Shown: positions 34,969 through 44,642, counted from the stretch's first letter. The stretch is DNA of 64,000 nucleotides from Mucilaginibacter myungsuensis (GCF_015222005.1 NZ_JADFFL010000004.1:62001-126000), one strand, 5' to 3'. Numbers and translations are program-made. Notes: generated by a model not told the origin, from the letters alone.

Positions 34969-34985
34969 CCCTTAACGGGGGGAAC
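34961..34985. repeat. short CCCCCTAACCCTTAACGGGG repeat at convergent gene ends
   Basis: This is a reduced copy of the element at 25230-25358. It provides the stop codon of the DoxX-like gene and the stop plus last codons of the convergent Ada-Zn gene. Confidence 0.65.
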
Positions 34986-35246
34986 AACTTGCATACGTTT
35001 CCACGTTTTGTAAGCGTCCAGCATACAATGCCCACAGGGTCGATAGCCAAACGACAATGCTTCGTTCCCGTCTTTAAAGAACACCCTGTTGCTAACCTTC
35101 ATTCGTTTACTCGATCGGCAATCCAGCCTGCCATAGATCATTAACTTGCTATTGCCACCAAACCTGATTTGACTGGTCAAGATTAATTTGGCTAAAGCAC
35201 TTGTCCGGACAAAGTCTGTATCTCCCAAGCTAACGTGCTTAACCAT
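34965..35246 (-). CDS. stand-alone Ada metal-binding-type domain protein
   Basis: 93 residues. Its core matches the N-terminal domain of Ada: LDCRSSKRMKVSNRVFF (Cys43), then GFRPC-like GYRPCGHCM (Cys71, Cys74) and AYKTWK. E. coli Ada uses four cysteines; here the second one (CRPSC in Ada) is replaced, giving CRSSK, so only three remain. The gene overlaps the end of the AraC-Ogt gene by 8 nt and is probably co-translated. Methyl-phosphotriester repair or a zinc-structural role are the options; the missing cysteine argues against the classical mechanism. Confidence 0.8.
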   Translation of the reverse strand: MVKHVSLGDTDFVRTSALAKLILTSQIRFGGNSKLMIYGRLDCRSSKRMKVSNRVFFKDGNEALSFGYRPCGHCMLDAYKTWKRMQVVPPVKG

Positions 35247-36078
35247 TTACTTTAGCTGCTTCCCAACCGATCATGGCTGTTTTACGTTCAGGCCCCCAAT
35301 GGTATTGACCAAATTCCCCGGTGGCTCGGATCACCCTGTGGCATGGGATCAAAAAGCAGACCGGATTACTGCCTATAGCACTACCTACCGCCCTTGATGC
35401 TTTTGGCGTTTGGATACTTTGGGCGATGCTGCCATAATCAGCCAACCCTCCCGACGGGATACGTAATAAGGCCTCCCAAACTTTGATCTGGAATGGTGTA
35501 CCTTTTAGATGCAGTTTGATCTGATCGGGTTTGATATCTTCTGTGAAAATGCTCAAAGCATCTTGTTGAATATCGTCTGATGCCTCGCGATAATTAGCAT
35601 TAGAAAATTGTTCCTGTAATTCTTTAAATGCCTGCTGTCTGTCATCCACAAAAGCCATATAACAAACACCTTTATCTGTCGACGCGATCAGTACTTCGCC
35701 AAATGGTGTATCGGCAAAGCTGTAATTGATCTGTAACGACTGACCGCCATTCTTGTACTCGGCAGGTGTCATACCCTCAATGTTCATGAACAGGTCGTGC
35801 AATCTACCGGTGCCCGATAAACCGGTATGATAGGCGGCATCGGCAAGGGTGGCGCGGTTCTCTTTTAGCATTTGGCGGGCATGCTCAATGCTGAGGTATT
35901 GTAAGAACTTCTTTGGGCTGATCCCCGCCCAATCGGTGAACATCCGCTGAAAATGGTAAGGACTTACATTCACCTTTTCGGCCACCTCGTCTAAGTTGGG
36001 TTGCGCTTTGAAGTTCTGTTTCAGATATGTGATCGCTTCGGCTATGCGTTGATAGTCTATGGCTTCTTGTGTTCCCAT
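35239..36078 (-). CDS. AraC-type regulator fused to methylated-DNA--cysteine methyltransferase
   Basis: 279 residues from ATG 36078 (MGTQEAIDYQ); an upstream TTG start is less likely. Residues about 10-110 are an AraC helix-turn-helix (LDEVAEKVNVSPYHFQRMF; AAYHTGLSGTGRLHDLF). Residues about 190-275 are the Ogt alkyltransferase with the acceptor Cys246 in LIPCHRVIRATG. This is the Ada order without its N-terminal zinc domain, which is supplied by the overlapping downstream gene. It would repair O6-alkylguanine and may activate transcription. Confidence 0.92.
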   Translation of the reverse strand: MGTQEAIDYQRIAEAITYLKQNFKAQPNLDEVAEKVNVSPYHFQRMFTDWAGISPKKFLQYLSIEHARQMLKENRATLADAAYHTGLSGTGRLHDLFMNIEGMTPAEYKNGGQSLQINYSFADTPFGEVLIASTDKGVCYMAFVDDRQQAFKELQEQFSNANYREASDDIQQDALSIFTEDIKPDQIKLHLKGTPFQIKVWEALLRIPSGGLADYGSIAQSIQTPKASRAVGSAIGSNPVCFLIPCHRVIRATGEFGQYHWGPERKTAMIGWEAAKVNG

Positions 36079-36098
36079 CGTTGTGTAAATTAATAAAA

Positions 36099-36106
36099 CA
36101 AAATTA
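36099..36106 (-). promoter_or_regulatory. -7 element of the AraC-Ogt gene
   Basis: TAATTTTG on the minus strand (36106-36099) matches TAnnTTTG fully. The -33 element is weak. The transcript start near 36093 supports ATG 36078. Confidence 0.35.
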
Positions 36107-36154
36107 CTGCGAAGCAAAAGCGATGAAACCCGAAACTTGCTATCTATTTTTGAG

Positions 36155-36162
36155 TATTTTTG
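36155..36162 (+). promoter_or_regulatory. -7 element of the UbiD-type gene
   Basis: TATTTTTG at 36155-36162 and an identical copy at 36145-36152. Only a TTG at 36137 is upstream, at a short spacing of 15 bp. They lie 19-36 nt before ATG 36181. Confidence 0.35.
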
Positions 36163-36180
36163 GGAAATTCTCTGTCTACA

Positions 36181-38019
36181 ATGGGTTATTCCAGCTTACA
36201 GTCCTGCATTACCGATCTCGAAAAAAATGGCCATCTGGTCCGCATTAAGCAAGAGGTGGACCCTCATTTAGAAATGGCGGCTATCCACCTGCGTGTTTAC
36301 GAACATCAGGGACCGGCGATCTTGTTCGAGAACGTGAAGGGCAGTAAATTCCCGGCGGTATCCAACCTGTTCGGTACGCTGGATCGCTCCAAATTCATTT
36401 TCAGGGATACGCTGGATAAGATCAAAACACTGGTCGACATTAAGTCGGACCCGATGAAGGCGATCAAACAGCCTTTTAAATATCTGAACACCGGCTTGAC
36501 GGCGTTCTCGGCCTTGCCGATGAAGGTGGGCAAGAACGCACCTATCAGCTTTGGCAAAACGCAGATCAGCGAGTTGCCGCAGATCGTTAACTGGCCTATG
36601 GATGGCGGTCCATTTGTGACCATGCCCCAGGTGTATAGCGAGGATATGGATAAGCCCGGCGTTATGAACGCTAACTTAGGCATGTACCGTATCCAATTAG
36701 CGGGTAACGAATATTTGCTGAACGACGAGATCGGTCTGCATTATCAGCTTCATCGTGGTATCGGCGTGCATCAAACCAAAGCCAATGCCAAGGGGCAACC
36801 CTTAAAGGTGAGCATATTCGTCGGCGGGCCACCATCGCACCCGGTCTCAGCTGTAATGCCGCTGCCCGAAGGCCTTTCAGAAATGACCTTTGCCGGGGCT
36901 TTAGGCAACCGCAGGTTCAGATATTTTTACGATGCCGAAGGTTTCTGCATCTCAGCTGATGCCGATTTTGTGATAACCGGCACGGTATATCCGCATCAAA
37001 ATAAACCCGAAGGGCCTTTTGGTGATCACTTGGGTTACTATAGTTTAACGCACCCTTTCCCGTTGATGAAGGTGCACAACGTTTACCACAAAAAGGACGC
37101 GATATGGTCGTTCACCGTGGTTGGCCGGCCACCGCAGGAAGATACCAGCTTTGGCGCGCTGATCCATGAGATAACAGGTTCTGCCTTGCCACAGGAGATA
37201 CCAGGCTTAAAAGCCGTTAACGCGGTTGACGAAGCAGGTGTGCATCCATTACTATTCGCTATCGGTAGCGAGCGTTACACACCATATATTAAAGAGCGCA
37301 AACCTCAGGAGATATTAACTATCGCCAATCACATCTTTGGTAAAAATCAACTAAGCTTAGCCAAATACCTGTTCATCGCCGCACAGGAGGATGACCCAAG
37401 TTTGGATATCCATAATATTGAAGGCTTTTTGAAACATATCCTGGAGCGTGTGGATCTTACCCGTGACCTGCACTTCCATACCCGTACCACCATTGATACG
37501 CTGGACTACAGCGGCAATGGATTGAACTCGGGCAGTAAAGTAGCAATCACTGTAGCAGGCGATATCAAACGTGAACTGTTCAGGCAGATGCCATCTAATT
37601 TCACCTTACCCAATATCTTCCCAGGATTTAAATTAGCCATGCCGGGTGTGTTGTCGATACAAGGTCCCAAATTTACCACCGAGGCTGATACCGAAAAGCA
37701 AATAGCCGTCCTGAACGATCATTTAAAAAACAAGGATCTGCAAGGTCTTCCATTGATCGTACTTTGTGATGACGCCTATTTCACTGCCGAAAATATCAGC
37801 AATTTGGTGTGGGTAGCTTTTACCCGCAGTAACCCATCGCACGATATCCATGGCATCAACAGCTTCACCGAGCATAAACACTGGGGCTGCAAAGGCCCAA
37901 TGATCATTGATGCCCGTATCAAACCGCATCATGCGCCGGTATTGGAAAAGGACCCGGCGGCTGAGAAAAGAGTGGATGCACTGGGCGTTAAGGGTGGCCC
38001 GTTGGCGGGGATGATTTAA
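36181..38019 (+). CDS. UbiD-family decarboxylase (prenylated-FMN dependent)
   Basis: 612 residues from ATG 36181. It has the UbiD order: N-terminal IRIKQEVDPHLEMAAIH-like (VRIKQEVDPHLEMAAIHLRV), ILFENVKGSKFPAVSNLFG, and the mid domain with VSIFVGGPPSHPVSAVMPLPEG and PEGPFGDHLGYYSLTHPFP (the E(x)R-type acidic/Arg catalytic segment). UbiD enzymes decarboxylate aromatic or alkenoic acids; UbiX, which makes the cofactor, is not in this window. Quinone biosynthesis is the likely pathway but the substrate is not proven. Confidence 0.92.
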   Translation: MGYSSLQSCITDLEKNGHLVRIKQEVDPHLEMAAIHLRVYEHQGPAILFENVKGSKFPAVSNLFGTLDRSKFIFRDTLDKIKTLVDIKSDPMKAIKQPFKYLNTGLTAFSALPMKVGKNAPISFGKTQISELPQIVNWPMDGGPFVTMPQVYSEDMDKPGVMNANLGMYRIQLAGNEYLLNDEIGLHYQLHRGIGVHQTKANAKGQPLKVSIFVGGPPSHPVSAVMPLPEGLSEMTFAGALGNRRFRYFYDAEGFCISADADFVITGTVYPHQNKPEGPFGDHLGYYSLTHPFPLMKVHNVYHKKDAIWSFTVVGRPPQEDTSFGALIHEITGSALPQEIPGLKAVNAVDEAGVHPLLFAIGSERYTPYIKERKPQEILTIANHIFGKNQLSLAKYLFIAAQEDDPSLDIHNIEGFLKHILERVDLTRDLHFHTRTTIDTLDYSGNGLNSGSKVAITVAGDIKRELFRQMPSNFTLPNIFPGFKLAMPGVLSIQGPKFTTEADTEKQIAVLNDHLKNKDLQGLPLIVLCDDAYFTAENISNLVWVAFTRSNPSHDIHGINSFTEHKHWGCKGPMIIDARIKPHHAPVLEKDPAAEKRVDALGVKGGPLAGMI

Positions 38020-38079
38020 GTCAAAAGTCTCAAGTAGTTTTTTTACTTATGACTTTTGACTTCGAACTTAAGACTTATT
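38018..38079. repeat. palindromic element of AAGTCAAAAGTC words at convergent gene ends
   Basis: AAGTCAAAAGTC (38018-38029) is the inverse of GACTTTTGACTT (38051-38062), followed by AACTTAAGACTTA. The stop of the UbiD gene overlaps its left end and the stop of the next lipoprotein lies in its right end. Its words are those of the ispG inserts. Confidence 0.75.
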
Positions 38080-38470
38080 GATGTATCATCACTAACAATT
38101 TCTCGGGCGTTTTATAGGTAGCCTGTTTGTATCGTAACGAGGCTACACCCACGCAAACCGTATCGGTCTTATTGCTTTTATCGGTGATCAATATTTTGGC
38201 CCGAACATCCGGTTCTTCATCTTCCATTCTTTCAAGCGTGTTCAACACAGCCATTACACTGTCGATAGCAGGCTTGCTGACTACGTTTAGTGTATAAGGT
38301 TTCGGAAAATATTTATCGAAACGGTCGCAAGCTATCCTGAACATGGTCGGCCTATCCAGTTCGGTGTATTTTATGGTGATGGATGAAACATCCTCACCCG
38401 GTGATTTAACTTTAGTTTGGCAAGCTCCAAGGGCTACTATAGCCAACAATAAAATAGAGATCCTTTTCAT
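38075..38470 (-). CDS. small lipoprotein of unknown function
   Basis: 131 residues from ATG 38470. Lipoprotein signal peptide with lipobox (VALGAC). The mature domain begins KSPGEDVSSITIKYTELDRPTMFRI and ends in a beta-hairpin-rich segment. No family recognised. It may be co-transcribed with dacB, 47 bp upstream. Confidence 0.6.
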   Translation of the reverse strand: MKRISILLLAIVALGACQTKVKSPGEDVSSITIKYTELDRPTMFRIACDRFDKYFPKPYTLNVVSKPAIDSVMAVLNTLERMEDEEPDVRAKILITDKSNKTDTVCVGVASLRYKQATYKTPEKLLVMIHQ

Positions 38471-38517
38471 ATAGATATTTTCTTCCTGATCACCGGTCAA
38501 CCGTTCACTGATCACTA

Positions 38518-39930
38518 TTACTTCAACTCATCCAATACTCTGAACAATTTTTGCCTCATCCCGCTGGTCGAACCGCTGTAATTATTTACAATGATAGCAA
38601 AACTCAATTCCCGTCCGCCTTTGGTTTGATAACCTGCGTAGGACAGGCCATCGTTAATGGTCCCGCTTTTCATCTTCATACCGTTATAGGTGGGTAAGCT
38701 CTCGAAATAATCGCCAAACCAAGATTCCGTTTTAACGGTCTTTAAAATACGGGCAAGGGTTTGCGTGGTGACCCGATCACCGGGGGATAGGCCGCTGCCG
38801 TCAACAATATTTAAGGCATTAGGGTCGATGCCTTTGTCCTTCCAAAAGTCTTTCAAAACGCTTACGCCGTTGGCGGTAGTTACGGGTTTACCCGCTTTCC
38901 AGGCAATGGTCTTGATCAGCTGCTCTGCATACAGGTTAACGCTTTTTTGGTTGAGCCAATAAATGATCTTGCTCAGGGTAGGCGATGTAATAGTAGCCAA
39001 AGGCTGCGCGATCACCGGCGTCGACTGTCCTTTTTCGGCTAAGCCCGAGGCTGATTCAACGTTCCCCGAAACCGTAATACCCAAACGTTTCAACGTATCC
39101 GCCAAACGAAATGCTGCATCGTAAGCCGCATCAGGTAGAGCTAATGATATGCTCTTCTTTGACTGATCAGTGGCGTAAGTGCCACGTAAGTAAAATGTCT
39201 GACTACCGACAGGCAAAAAGCCATAAGCCTTATCGCCGGTACCTGCAGGTGCATTGGCCAATTCGCTTTTAAATTGATAATATGGCATAGCGGGAACAGT
39301 ACTGTTCACACCGATCAAACTGCCCGATGGGCCCGTCCGCAACTTCACGTCGAACTGATTTTCCCGCCAGGATAGGCCCGATGTACCTGCGCCGTAATAG
39401 TTGCCGATATCTTGCCATATCCAACCTTCGGGGATACTTTGCGTACCGAATATCGAGGCATCGCCAATAACTCTTCCGCTGATCTTTTTGATACCTGCTT
39501 TTTGTATGGCTGATGCCATTGTAGCCAAAACATTGCGTTCTTTGGTCGTTTCCCAACGCCAACTGCCTAAGGTCGGGTCGCCACCACCTTTGATAATGAT
39601 ATCGCCGTTGAGGATGCCATCTGCACTGATCGTTCCCGAATAACCTATCTGGGTTTGATATTGAAAATCCTTACCCAGCAAATAGAAAGCCGTGGCCGAG
39701 GTCAATGTTTTTAATGTCGACGCTGTGGCTAAGCCCATATCGGGGTTAGCGGCAAATACTAATTCTCCGGTCTTTGCGTCCATAACCGTTAGCGATACCG
39801 AAGCATAGCGGCATTGGCTATCTTGCTGCAATCTGTCAAAAGCGGTCTTCAGCTTTTGTTGCAGATCTTGGGCAGATGCGCTTATTGTTATAAAAAGAGA
39901 ACCAAGTAATAATAGCTTATTCAGCTTCAT
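38518..39930 (-). CDS. dacB: D-alanyl-D-alanine carboxypeptidase/endopeptidase (PBP4 type)
   Basis: 470 residues from ATG 39930. Signal peptide (SASAQ). The active-site motifs of class C penicillin-binding proteins are present: SxxK as STLK (TASTLKTLTS), SxN as SVN (QKSVNLYAEQLIK) and KTG as KSGT (KMKSGTINDGLSY). PBP4/DacB trims peptidoglycan cross-links in the periplasm. Its start overlaps the end of the amino-acid permease gene by 14 nt. Confidence 0.93.
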   Translation of the reverse strand: MKLNKLLLLGSLFITISASAQDLQQKLKTAFDRLQQDSQCRYASVSLTVMDAKTGELVFAANPDMGLATASTLKTLTSATAFYLLGKDFQYQTQIGYSGTISADGILNGDIIIKGGGDPTLGSWRWETTKERNVLATMASAIQKAGIKKISGRVIGDASIFGTQSIPEGWIWQDIGNYYGAGTSGLSWRENQFDVKLRTGPSGSLIGVNSTVPAMPYYQFKSELANAPAGTGDKAYGFLPVGSQTFYLRGTYATDQSKKSISLALPDAAYDAAFRLADTLKRLGITVSGNVESASGLAEKGQSTPVIAQPLATITSPTLSKIIYWLNQKSVNLYAEQLIKTIAWKAGKPVTTANGVSVLKDFWKDKGIDPNALNIVDGSGLSPGDRVTTQTLARILKTVKTESWFGDYFESLPTYNGMKMKSGTINDGLSYAGYQTKGGRELSFAIIVNNYSGSTSGMRQKLFRVLDELK

Positions 39931-41350
39931 CGGCAATGTTACGTTTAGCAAAATAATAGATAGGTACACCTATCAAAACGATAATGAAGCCCGGCCAGGT
40001 ATATTCGGGTTTGTATTTTAATAACAGACCGCAAAAGGTAAGGCCCATAATAATGTAGATGGCCGGCAATACCGGGTAACCGAAGGCTTTGTAAGGTCGC
40101 TCCGCATCAGGGCGTTTAACGCGTAAGATGTAAATGCCGACGATGGTCAACACGTAGAATATCACCACCACAAAAGATATCATGTCCAGCAGGTCGCCGT
40201 ATTTGCCGCTCAGGCATAGGATAGACGCAACGACGCATTGTATCCACAGGCCAAATTCAGGCACGGCATTCTTGTTCAGGTCGGCGGTCTTTTTAAAGAA
40301 CAGACCATCCTTAGCCATGGTATAATAAACACGTGCGCCCGAAAGGATCAAACCATTATTACAACCAAAGGTCGACACCATGATCATCAAGGCGATGATC
40401 ACCGTACCCACGTTGCCAAATATTACCGTCGAGGCTGCTACCGCAACGCGGTCCTTCTCTGCTGTGGCAATATCGTGTAATGGCAGTACGGCAGTGTACA
40501 TAAAGTTGGCCGATACGTAGATGATGGTCACGATCATCGTACCTAAAAACAAACTTAAGCCAATGTTGCGTTGCGGGTTGCGCATCTCACCAGCTATAAA
40601 GGTCACGTTATTCCAGGCATCACTGCTGAATATAGAGCCTACCATAGATGCCGCTATCGCACCTAAAGCCGCCGCCATGGTCAGTTGGGTAACGGTACCG
40701 TCTTTAGCTAAACTGTGTATGTCCCAGGCGTTGGTCCAGTTGGCTTGCCAAACGTCGGGCTTCATCATAATAAAACCGAAAGCAATCAAGCCAAATAAAC
40801 TTACCAGTTTGGTCAGCGTGAAAGTGGTTTGAATGATCTTGCCGCCTTTTACACCTTTTGTATTGATGTAGGTAAGTACAATGATCAATGCGATAGAAAC
40901 CAGCTGCGCGGCATTAAGCTTAAAATTATAGCCACCGATCATGGTGCTGAATAAAATGTTGTCTTCGCTTACAGGGTGATATAAATAAGCCAAAAACTTA
41001 GAGAATGCCACCCCCACGGCTGCAATAGTGCCCGTCTGTATCACCGCGAAGAAACTCCAACCATATAAAAAAGCGATCAGTTTGTTGTACGATTCTTTTA
41101 GGTAAACATACTGCCCGCCTGCTTTGGGGAACATCGCGCTTAGTTCACCGTAGCTTACGGCGGCGGTCAGGGTCATAAATCCGGTGATCACCCACACGGC
41201 TATTAACCAGCCCGATGAGCCTACGTTGCGGATGATATCGGCACTGACGATGAATATACCCGAACCGATCATGGATCCGGCCACGAGCATGGTACCATCT
41301 AACAAGCCAAGCGATGCCTTAAGCTTTGGCGCTTCTTCTTTTTGTTGCAT
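39917..41350 (-). CDS. APC-superfamily amino-acid permease
   Basis: 477 residues with about 12 membrane helices. The N-terminal LLDGTMLVAGSMIGSGIFIVS is the GSGIF motif of the APC family, and the end has a FIIVLIGVPIYYFAKR helix. It transports an amino acid by a Na+ or H+ gradient; specificity is unknown. It shares a minus-strand transcript with dacB, perhaps to recover D-Ala released by the carboxypeptidase (inference). It is divergent from the pyrophosphatase. Confidence 0.9.
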   Translation of the reverse strand: MQQKEEAPKLKASLGLLDGTMLVAGSMIGSGIFIVSADIIRNVGSSGWLIAVWVITGFMTLTAAVSYGELSAMFPKAGGQYVYLKESYNKLIAFLYGWSFFAVIQTGTIAAVGVAFSKFLAYLYHPVSEDNILFSTMIGGYNFKLNAAQLVSIALIIVLTYINTKGVKGGKIIQTTFTLTKLVSLFGLIAFGFIMMKPDVWQANWTNAWDIHSLAKDGTVTQLTMAAALGAIAASMVGSIFSSDAWNNVTFIAGEMRNPQRNIGLSLFLGTMIVTIIYVSANFMYTAVLPLHDIATAEKDRVAVAASTVIFGNVGTVIIALMIMVSTFGCNNGLILSGARVYYTMAKDGLFFKKTADLNKNAVPEFGLWIQCVVASILCLSGKYGDLLDMISFVVVIFYVLTIVGIYILRVKRPDAERPYKAFGYPVLPAIYIIMGLTFCGLLLKYKPEYTWPGFIIVLIGVPIYYFAKRNIADEAE

Positions 41351-41420
41351 TTACTAAGTTTGGTTTAATGCTCTAAGCTATCTAAAATTTCTATAAATGC
41401 AGAGCCTGTGGCTGTAAAAT

Positions 41421-41455
41421 TAAATTTGGTTATTTGCTTGTAACACCTAAATTTA
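41421..41455 (+). promoter_or_regulatory. putative -7 elements of the pyrophosphatase gene
   Basis: TAAATTTG (41421-41428, 8/8) and TAAATTTA (41448-41455, 7/8) lie 58-93 nt before the ATG. TTG at 41426-41428 is 19 bp before the second, so the two could be -33 and -7 of one promoter. Confidence 0.4.
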
Positions 41456-41512
41456 CATTTATCGCCTGTCCTTTGGCGAACCAACCAATTTTATAAACAC
41501 TAATTATTAACT

Positions 41513-43759
41513 ATGGATCTTTTGAACGAGTACCTTATTTATCTTATTCCTGTTTTTGGGCTGATAGGTATCCTTGTGATGGCGGTAAAATCGGCCTGGG
41601 TTACCAAACAGCCTACCGGCGATGCTAACATGAACCAGTTAGCGGGATACATTGCAGATGGGGCAATGGCTTTCTTGCGTGCGGAGTGGAAGATCCTGAG
41701 CTACTTTGTGGTAGTTGCAGGCTTGTTATTGGCTTACTCGGGCACTACGGTGACCAATTCGAGCCCGCTTATTGGCGTTTCTTTCCTGATCGGTGCTTTC
41801 CTTTCGGCCTTTGCGGGTTATTTGGGTATGCGCATCGCTACAAAATCAAACATACGCACTACGCAAGCAGCGCGTACCAGTTTAGCGCAGGCACTAAAAG
41901 TTTCGTTTACGGGTGGTACCGTGATGGGCCTTGGCGTTGCCGGCTTAGCGATCATTGGCCTGGGTTCTCTGTTCATTGTTTTTTATACGATGTATGTAAA
42001 GAGCGTAGGCGGCGATGTTAATGGCGACCAAATGGCTAAAGCTTTAGACGTTTTAGCGGGTTTCTCTTTAGGTGCTGAGTCTATCGCGCTATTTGCCCGC
42101 GTAGGCGGCGGTATCTACACCAAAGCGGCCGACGTAGGTGCTGACCTTGTTGGTAAGGTTGAAGCAGGTATCCCCGAAGATGACGTGCGTAACCCTGCCA
42201 CCATTGCCGATAACGTAGGCGATAACGTAGGCGACGTAGCCGGTATGGGTGCCGACCTTTTCGGTTCTTATGTGGCTACCATGTTAGCTACGATGGTATT
42301 AGGTCGCGAGATCGTTTCTAATGATAAATTTGGCGGCATTGCCCCGGTGTTGTTGCCGATGGTGATCGCCGGATTGGGTTTGATATTTTCTATCGTTGGT
42401 GCAGCCTTGGTGAAGATCAAGAACGAGGATGACAGCGTACAAAAAGCGCTAAATATCGGTAATTGGTCATCCATTGTATTCACCGCTATCGCCACTTATT
42501 TTGTAGTGAACTGGATGCTGCCCGACGGACCATTACACCTGACCCGTGATCTGATCCCGGGAACTGCTACCTTAAAAGACGGCGTTGCCGAATACACCAA
42601 GTCAGGTGTTTACGCCGCGATCATCGTGGGCCTTGTTGTAGGTACATTGATGTCTATCATCACTGAATACTACACCGCCATGGGTAAACGCCCGGTGTTG
42701 AGCATTATACGCCAATCATCAACAGGTCACGCCACTAACATCATCGGCGGTTTAGCCGTGGGTATGGAATCGACCGTATTGCCGATCATCGTGTTGGCAG
42801 CGGGTATCTACGGTTCTTATCACTTTGCAGGCCTTTATGGTGTATCTATCGCTGCCGCAGGTATGATGGCGACCACCGCTATGCAATTAGCTATTGATGC
42901 TTTTGGCCCGATCGCTGATAACGCCGGTGGTATTGCCGAGATGAGCCAATTGCCTGAGGAAGTGCGTCACCGTACCGACAACCTGGATGCTGTGGGTAAC
43001 ACTACAGCCGCTACAGGTAAAGGCTTCGCGATCGCTTCTGCAGCGTTGACCTCTTTAGCTTTATTTGCTGCCTTTGTGGGCGTAGCCGGTATCGAGCATA
43101 TCGATATTTATAAAGCCGACGTGTTAGCCGGTCTGTTCATTGGTGGTATGATACCTTTTATCTTCTCGGCGCTTTGTATCTCGGCCGTTGGTCGCGCCGC
43201 GATGGCGATGGTAGAAGAAGTTCGTCGTCAGTTCCGCGAGATACCGGGCATTATGGAGTACAAAGCTAAGCCTGAGTACGAAAAATGCGTGGCTATATCT
43301 ACCCAAGCTTCTATCCGCGAGATGGTGGCCCCGGGTCTGATCGCGCTGATCACCCCGATCATTATCGGTTTCGCATTCGGTCCCGAGGTATTGGGCGGTC
43401 TGTTGGCCGGTGTTACCGTATCGGGCGTGTTGATGGGTATATTCCAAAGCAACGCCGGTGGTGCCTGGGATAACGCTAAAAAATCTTTCGAGAAAGGTTG
43501 CGAGATCAACGGCGAGATCTACTACAAAAAATCTGAACCGCATAAAGCATCTGTTACCGGTGATACCGTAGGTGATCCTTTCAAAGATACCTCAGGTCCG
43601 TCTATGAATATTTTGATCAAGTTGATGTCTATCGTTTCGTTAGTTATCGCGCCGCATTTGAATCACTCTTTAGTAAATAACAGTGCACGTTTGCAACAGG
43701 AAATGAATAAGAAACCTGTTGTTACGCAGGTCATAAAGGTAGATAAAAAGGCGTTGTAA
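41513..43759 (+). CDS. hppA: membrane-bound K+-dependent sodium/proton-pumping pyrophosphatase
   Basis: 748 residues with about 16 membrane helices. The PPi-binding core is present: [43 protein letters not shown], and the C-terminal [20 protein letters not shown] contains Ala where K+-independent enzymes have Lys, so it is of the K+-dependent subclass (mostly Na+-pumping). It hydrolyses pyrophosphate and builds a cation gradient. A terminator follows. Confidence 0.95.
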   Translation: MDLLNEYLIYLIPVFGLIGILVMAVKSAWVTKQPTGDANMNQLAGYIADGAMAFLRAEWKILSYFVVVAGLLLAYSGTTVTNSSPLIGVSFLIGAFLSAFAGYLGMRIATKSNIRTTQAARTSLAQALKVSFTGGTVMGLGVAGLAIIGLGSLFIVFYTMYVKSVGGDVNGDQMAKALDVLAGFSLGAESIALFARVGGGIYTKAADVGADLVGKVEAGIPEDDVRNPATIADNVGDNVGDVAGMGADLFGSYVATMLATMVLGREIVSNDKFGGIAPVLLPMVIAGLGLIFSIVGAALVKIKNEDDSVQKALNIGNWSSIVFTAIATYFVVNWMLPDGPLHLTRDLIPGTATLKDGVAEYTKSGVYAAIIVGLVVGTLMSIITEYYTAMGKRPVLSIIRQSSTGHATNIIGGLAVGMESTVLPIIVLAAGIYGSYHFAGLYGVSIAAAGMMATTAMQLAIDAFGPIADNAGGIAEMSQLPEEVRHRTDNLDAVGNTTAATGKGFAIASAALTSLALFAAFVGVAGIEHIDIYKADVLAGLFIGGMIPFIFSALCISAVGRAAMAMVEEVRRQFREIPGIMEYKAKPEYEKCVAISTQASIREMVAPGLIALITPIIIGFAFGPEVLGGLLAGVTVSGVLMGIFQSNAGGAWDNAKKSFEKGCEINGEIYYKKSEPHKASVTGDTVGDPFKDTSGPSMNILIKLMSIVSLVIAPHLNHSLVNNSARLQQEMNKKPVVTQVIKVDKKAL

Positions 43760-43771
43760 AGATAAAAACCA

Positions 43772-43843
43772 TGTCAGTCTGAGCTTGTCGAAGACTTGTG
43801 CGTGAGGACCTGCAACTGTGGTTCGACGGGCTCACCACGACAA
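43772..43843. repeat. dispersed palindromic repeat (CTGAGCTTGTCGAAG family)
   Basis: TGTCAGTCTGAGCTTGTCGA on the left and GTTCGACGGGCTCACCACGA on the right form an imperfect inverted repeat between hppA and its terminator. Confidence 0.6.
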
Positions 43844-43852
43844 CCATAATTT

Positions 43853-43890
43853 AAAATGAAGGGATGTTTTTCAGCATCCCTTCATTTTTT
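43853..43890 (+). terminator. intrinsic terminator after hppA
   Basis: AAATGAAGGGATG pairs with CATCCCTTCATTT around TTTTTCAG and is followed by T-rich sequence. Confidence 0.85.
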
Positions 43891-43999
43891 ATCTGAACCG
43901 TAATTTGTAGAATAAACGAATTTGGTCGTGCTCATTTCATAAAGTCCTGTTCAGGCGAAATGCAGACTCCATAACACATTGATTTACAGAGCACACTCA

Positions 44000-44043
44000 A
44001 GTGTATATGGTGTATATGGGTGTATACACTCGACCGTATACAC
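44000..44043. repeat. iterated GTGTATAY motif with an inverted copy
   Basis: GTGTATATG at 44001 and 44010, GTGTATACAC at 44020-44029, then GTATACAC again at 44036-44043. The spacing of about 9-10 bp puts the direct repeats on one face of the helix. It lies between the convergent hppA and DUF1543 genes, so its role is unclear. Confidence 0.55.
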
Positions 44044-44051
44044 CTACATCC

Positions 44052-44642
44052 TTACAACTTATCCAACCTAAAGTATCCTAAATGCACCTCATCCTCAGGC
44101 AGGTCAGCCTGCGGTGTGATCAAAATGTGGTATTTCTCTTTTTGCTCGGCGGTAAGCATGTCTTCGATGTTGTAAATATCATCCACGTCTATACCATATT
44201 TATCATCGATGTGAGCATTAGCGCCTTTCATCCCTTTGATGGTGTTGGTCTTAAAAAAGACCGAACGCTTAGCCTCTTGGATCGCTTGTCCCCTATCAGC
44301 TTGCACCGTCAGCACCACGTAATGCTGCTCCTCTAATTTACCTTCCTGGTAACCGCCCAAATTGACGAAGAACAGCTTCTCCGGCGGCAATACTGGCACA
44401 TCCTCTTTCAAGATCACCCTTACCGAATAGCCATCAACGCTTGTCACTTCGCGCCACCCGTCTATATGCAGGTTTGCGCTGGTACCACGCCAAAATCTTT
44501 TCAGGGCCGGTACCATATCTTTCAGATCTGCGGCGATGCCGAAAAAGTAATCGTGTTGTTCAACATGCCTGCCCGGTGCTTTGGAGCCTAAAAGCAGCAT
44601 ATAGAGTTTAAGATGAAGTATATTTTGCTGATCAGTCATCAT
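44052..44642 (-). CDS. DUF1543 protein
   Basis: 196 residues. Two halves (about 10-95 and 98-190), each with the pattern seen in DUF1543: LYMLLLGSKAPGRHVEQHDYFF and LFFVNLGGYQEGKLEEQHYVVLTV. No signal or membrane helix. Function is unknown; the (G)-E-x-H pair in each half hints at a metal or nucleotide site. The start overlaps the end of the FAD protein gene by 11 nt, so the two are probably expressed together. Confidence 0.72.
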   Translation of the reverse strand: MMTDQQNILHLKLYMLLLGSKAPGRHVEQHDYFFGIAADLKDMVPALKRFWRGTSANLHIDGWREVTSVDGYSVRVILKEDVPVLPPEKLFFVNLGGYQEGKLEEQHYVVLTVQADRGQAIQEAKRSVFFKTNTIKGMKGANAHIDDKYGIDVDDIYNIEDMLTAEQKEKYHILITPQADLPEDEVHLGYFRLDKL

